Shown here: positions 61,577 to 64,000 of the stretch, one piece after another | Numbering within the stretch: the first letter of the stretch is position 1 | Layout of the letters: every line of letters begins with the position of its first letter | Assembly (NCBI GenBank): GCA_000827265.1 | Contig: KN834793.1 | Location: forward strand, 199,753-263,752 | Source of the DNA: Collybiopsis luxurians FD-317 M1 | Taxonomy: Eukaryota; Basidiomycota; Agaricomycetes; Agaricales; Omphalotaceae | Direction: 5' to 3' | Length of the DNA stretch: 64,000 bases | Translations under genes and position numbers: made by a program | The notes under the pieces: model-generated | Database searches by the model: none | The model's input: the letters and a program-made list of their open reading frames with translations, nothing else | What the model was told of the DNA's origin: nothing

Positions 61577-63256
61577 CTAGAATCTCTTTGAGAACTGATA
61601 CATGGATTTGATCCACACTAAATGTGGTTCAGTCCTCTCCACAACTCCTGCCATTTGTCCCAACATAACACCACACACAAAGTAATCAGCTTGAAACCCA
61701 TTAAACATGCACTGTTCCTTGAGTTCTGATCAAAAGAAAAACTATGTCCAGAAGGGTAAGACAGCAAAGAAAAAGAAAAATGAACCAGGTGCCATCCAGA
61801 AATCAGTGCCTTGCCACTTGTTATTGTTCATCTGTTCTTCATCTCTGAAAGAGAGTGAAAGGTCAAAATTGATGATTATCAGCTTGAAGGAGGCATCGAA
61901 AATGAGATTGTCAGGTTTGATGTCCATATGGGCAACCCCATTAAGGTGTAGAAACTGAACACCGCAAGCCAAGTTGTGACTCATGGAGTAAAATTGAGAG
62001 GCCAATTGTGATCTATATGTGAGTAGCTTGCTGAGGACAGTGTATACTGGAAGGAGAGCACATGTGAAGCCATCCCATATGAACATTTTCTTTGGGGCAA
62101 TGATGTTTGGATGATTTAACCTCTTCAAAAAAAAGGACATTTTGGTGGCTGATCTTTGACCATATTTAATGACATAGAAAGAACACCTCTTCTTTGCACA
62201 GAGCAACATTTTTCCACCATGCTGCAGATCATTTAGAGTAGGATTTAGGATAACAGCATGGGAGCTATGCACTGATTCAAAGTTGGCAATGTAGCTGTAT
62301 TCTTCAAGTTCATCAATGACCACTTTAGTTTGTATAGGTGGCCCACTCGGATGTCTTGTGCATTTCTGTTGTGTATTTTGTGGGGTCGCTGCAGACCATT
62401 TCCTGCCTCTGCCTCCACCCATGCCATTTTTACCCTGCCTGTTTGTGCCTCTGCCACTGCCCTTTTTGGAGCTTCTGCCACTGCAACTGAGACTGCCTTT
62501 GGATTGGGCCTTTGCCTTGTCCTTCTGTCCCTTCTTCTTCTTGTCCTTCTCAGGATTCTGGCTAATGTCTGGTTTGTCATTGCTTGTTGGATCCTTGTTG
62601 TCCTTGCTTCGCTTGCACATGGGACTTATAACAGATGGCATTTCCTTGGATGAGGAAGGGGATGAAATTTGAGCAAGAGCCCTCATTGTAGACCAAGTAG
62701 TAGGACTGGCCTGAGGGAGGGGTGAGAAAGAGGAAGAAGATGGTGGATAAGTGGGAGGTGACATTAGTACTGAAGATGGAACACATGTGAAAGGTTGACA
62801 GGGAGTGAATAGGGTATCATCTATTGGGATGGCAAGCAGAAAGCAAGGAACTGAGAGCGACACCCCACAGTTGAGCCAACTCAGCTTGCATAGATCCCCT
62901 TCTGAAAACACTGGTTCAGTGGGATCTATTGATTTGGCCTTGAAGAGCTTTTTAAGGAGAGGTGAATCAGGGACATTGTATAGATAGAATTGGGAGGTAA
63001 ACAATTCTTTTGGTTGTTCAGATATCTTCCTGTGGAGACCTGAAATAGGCATCGAGGGAAAGGCAAAAGGAACTGGGAAGATGGGAAACCCATTCAATGA
63101 GTAACAGAAAACAATAATAGAGGCATTGGTAGACATTTCCAGTGGTGGTGGTTTGAAGACAAATTGTTCACCTGTGCAACAATGATCTTTGCCACAATTT
63201 CTCACTAGCATCCTTGGGTGCCTATCTGGTACATGTTTTTGACTCCCACATAGCAT
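61577..63256 (-). CDS. Degenerate protein-kinase-like protein, probably transposon-associated
   Basis: Minus-strand frame of about 490 codons from 63256, then a 45-nt or longer intron near 61742-61790 joins an exon with MAP-ELKEQC...NGFQADYFVCGVMLGQMA (APE motif and F-helix), stop at 61577. N-terminal half: no motif I know. Middle: Lys/Ser/Gly-rich linker (EKDKKKKGQKDKAKAQSKG). C-terminal kinase fold: VIK near residue 364, catalytic loop HMDIKPDN near 443, DFG position reading NFD, GTDFWMAPE. The alpha-C Glu is not evident. With D of DFG replaced by N, catalysis is doubtful. Kinase domains of this kind are expanded in Agaricomycetes and often linked to transposable elements. The true 5' end may lie further up (see next entry). 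Confidence 0.55.
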
Positions 63257-63313
63257 GTTTTTACTGAAAACTCCTTAGCTGTCTGACAACACCACTAGTA
63301 CCAGTCACCAACC

Positions 63314-64000
63314 TTAACACAGAGCCACCTGTCCTAGTGGTTCTTGACCCCAGTTCCACAAATACCATTCCAGGTCAATATTTTCCTTCAGGAAGCTTCC
63401 TTGTAGTATCACAGGAAGCTCACAGTCTCCCATTCTGCCTGCGATGCCATTGTCAATAACCAAAGTGTTGGATGCAGTAACACAGGACTGCCTCATTAAA
63501 TTGTGTGATTTCAAAACAGACCAGTAGTTCAAAAGGTACAGGGTGCAGCAGCAGCTCCAGTCCAGATGCTCAAGAGTATATTGGTGCATAATCTTCCATA
63601 CTTGCAAATGATTTTCAATCTGATCACTGGTTCAAATAGGAATTCAGAGCAGGCCACTGGGAAAAGGAGTATCATAAGCTCTCTAGTTTCTGATTCTATA
63701 GTTTATGATTACTCAGTTCATTTTAGTCTGGTTGTAATTGTTCAATTGTGAGGCACTCAAATGTTCCCTGAAGCAGCAGCCTTTCATATTGGATTGTGGC
63801 ATAAAGAAGACTGCTGGTGGAGGAATGCAAAACTCTTTGCTTGTCAAGTGTGTTGCTTTCAAAAAAGCTTTACTAATGCTGGTGCTGAACAGCAACCTAA
63901 ATCTTCCAGGAATCCTCTCATACTGTGCCTGAATGTTGAGTTCAAGCTGAAAGCAGAGGAAGTCAACCTGGAAGTCCAGATGGAGCACATATCTGACAAT
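63314..64000 (-). CDS. Possible upstream exons of the kinase-like gene (partial)
   Basis: Two minus-strand frames continue the open, CpG-poor character: 63314-63607 (..TASNTLVIDNGIAGRMGDCE..EWYLWNWGQEPLGQVALC) and 63713-64000, open to the window edge (..YVLHLDFQVDFLCFQLELN..). A GTTAAG donor and a TTTTCAG acceptor could join the first to the kinase frame. I recognise no domain, and they could also be a separate gene or decayed sequence. Confidence 0.25.

Larger units (their letters stand above)
61200..64000. repeat. CpG-poor, repeat-like segment
   Basis: From about 61.2 kb to the end, CG dinucleotides are very rare, while TG and CA are common, unlike the rest of the window. This is the usual footprint of cytosine methylation and deamination of transposon-type DNA in basidiomycetes. 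It coincides with the degenerate kinase gene. Confidence 0.65.

Noticed and set aside
62245..62672. Several 107-118 codon frames on both strands
   Set aside because: Shadows of the low-complexity linker in the kinase-like gene.

Overview
The window looks like Agaricomycete (mushroom-forming basidiomycete) nuclear DNA. Genes are dense with short introns (mostly about 45-80 nt). Housekeeping genes carry many introns, P450 genes have around 20 exons, and clade-typical families appear: Pls-type NRPS-like enzyme, tandem CBM52-like secreted proteins, LysM protein, 7-TM membrane protein and a transposon-style kinase. Two intron-bearing tRNA-Pro genes confirm a eukaryotic nuclear genome. I cannot name the species.

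Layout. 1-495: 3' end of a cytochrome P450. 2.2-3.6 kb: Ser/Thr-rich single-span membrane protein. 4.9-5.35 kb: a small palindromic element with long terminal inverted repeats, 9-bp flanking direct repeats and a core of telomere-like CCCTAA repeats. 5.6-15.4 kb: two paralogous P450 genes flanking a Zn2Cys6 transcription factor, all on the plus strand. 16-18 kb: repeat sequence and a truncated gene fragment. 18.4-23.5 kb: a tandem array of three minus-strand secreted CBM52-like genes in units of about 2.2 kb. 25.5 kb: LysM protein. 26.2-29.5 kb: large coiled-coil protein of unknown function. 29.7-36.3 kb: a conserved housekeeping block on the plus strand (tubulin cofactor B, CDC48/p97, DGAT2). 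37.0-42.8 kb (minus): an adenylation-thiolation-hexapeptide (Pls/PosA-like) protein whose open frame runs into a C-terminal RING finger. 42.8-51.5 kb: gene-poor, with microsatellite and minisatellite. 51.5-53.1 kb (minus): hotdog thioesterase with a low-complexity insertion. 53.6-55.5 kb: secreted His/Asp-rich, Ser-rich protein. 55.85 and 56.64 kb: inverted pair of tRNA-Pro(AGG) genes. 57.8-59.2 kb: repeat plus P450 pseudogene. 59.8-61.2 kb: 7-TM protein. 61.5-64 kb: CpG-poor, repeat-like DNA with a degenerate protein-kinase gene on the minus strand.

Relations. The order P450 - flank repeat - secreted-protein sequence at 14.4-17.9 kb recurs in inverted orientation at 59.2-53.6 kb, which suggests an old inverted segmental duplication. 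The P450 pair, the nested transcription factor, the CBM52-like array and the LysM gene form an accessory, fast-changing arm. The 29.7-36.3 kb block is ordinary core genome. All gene models are hand-spliced from sequence; functions are inferred from motifs, without database searches.
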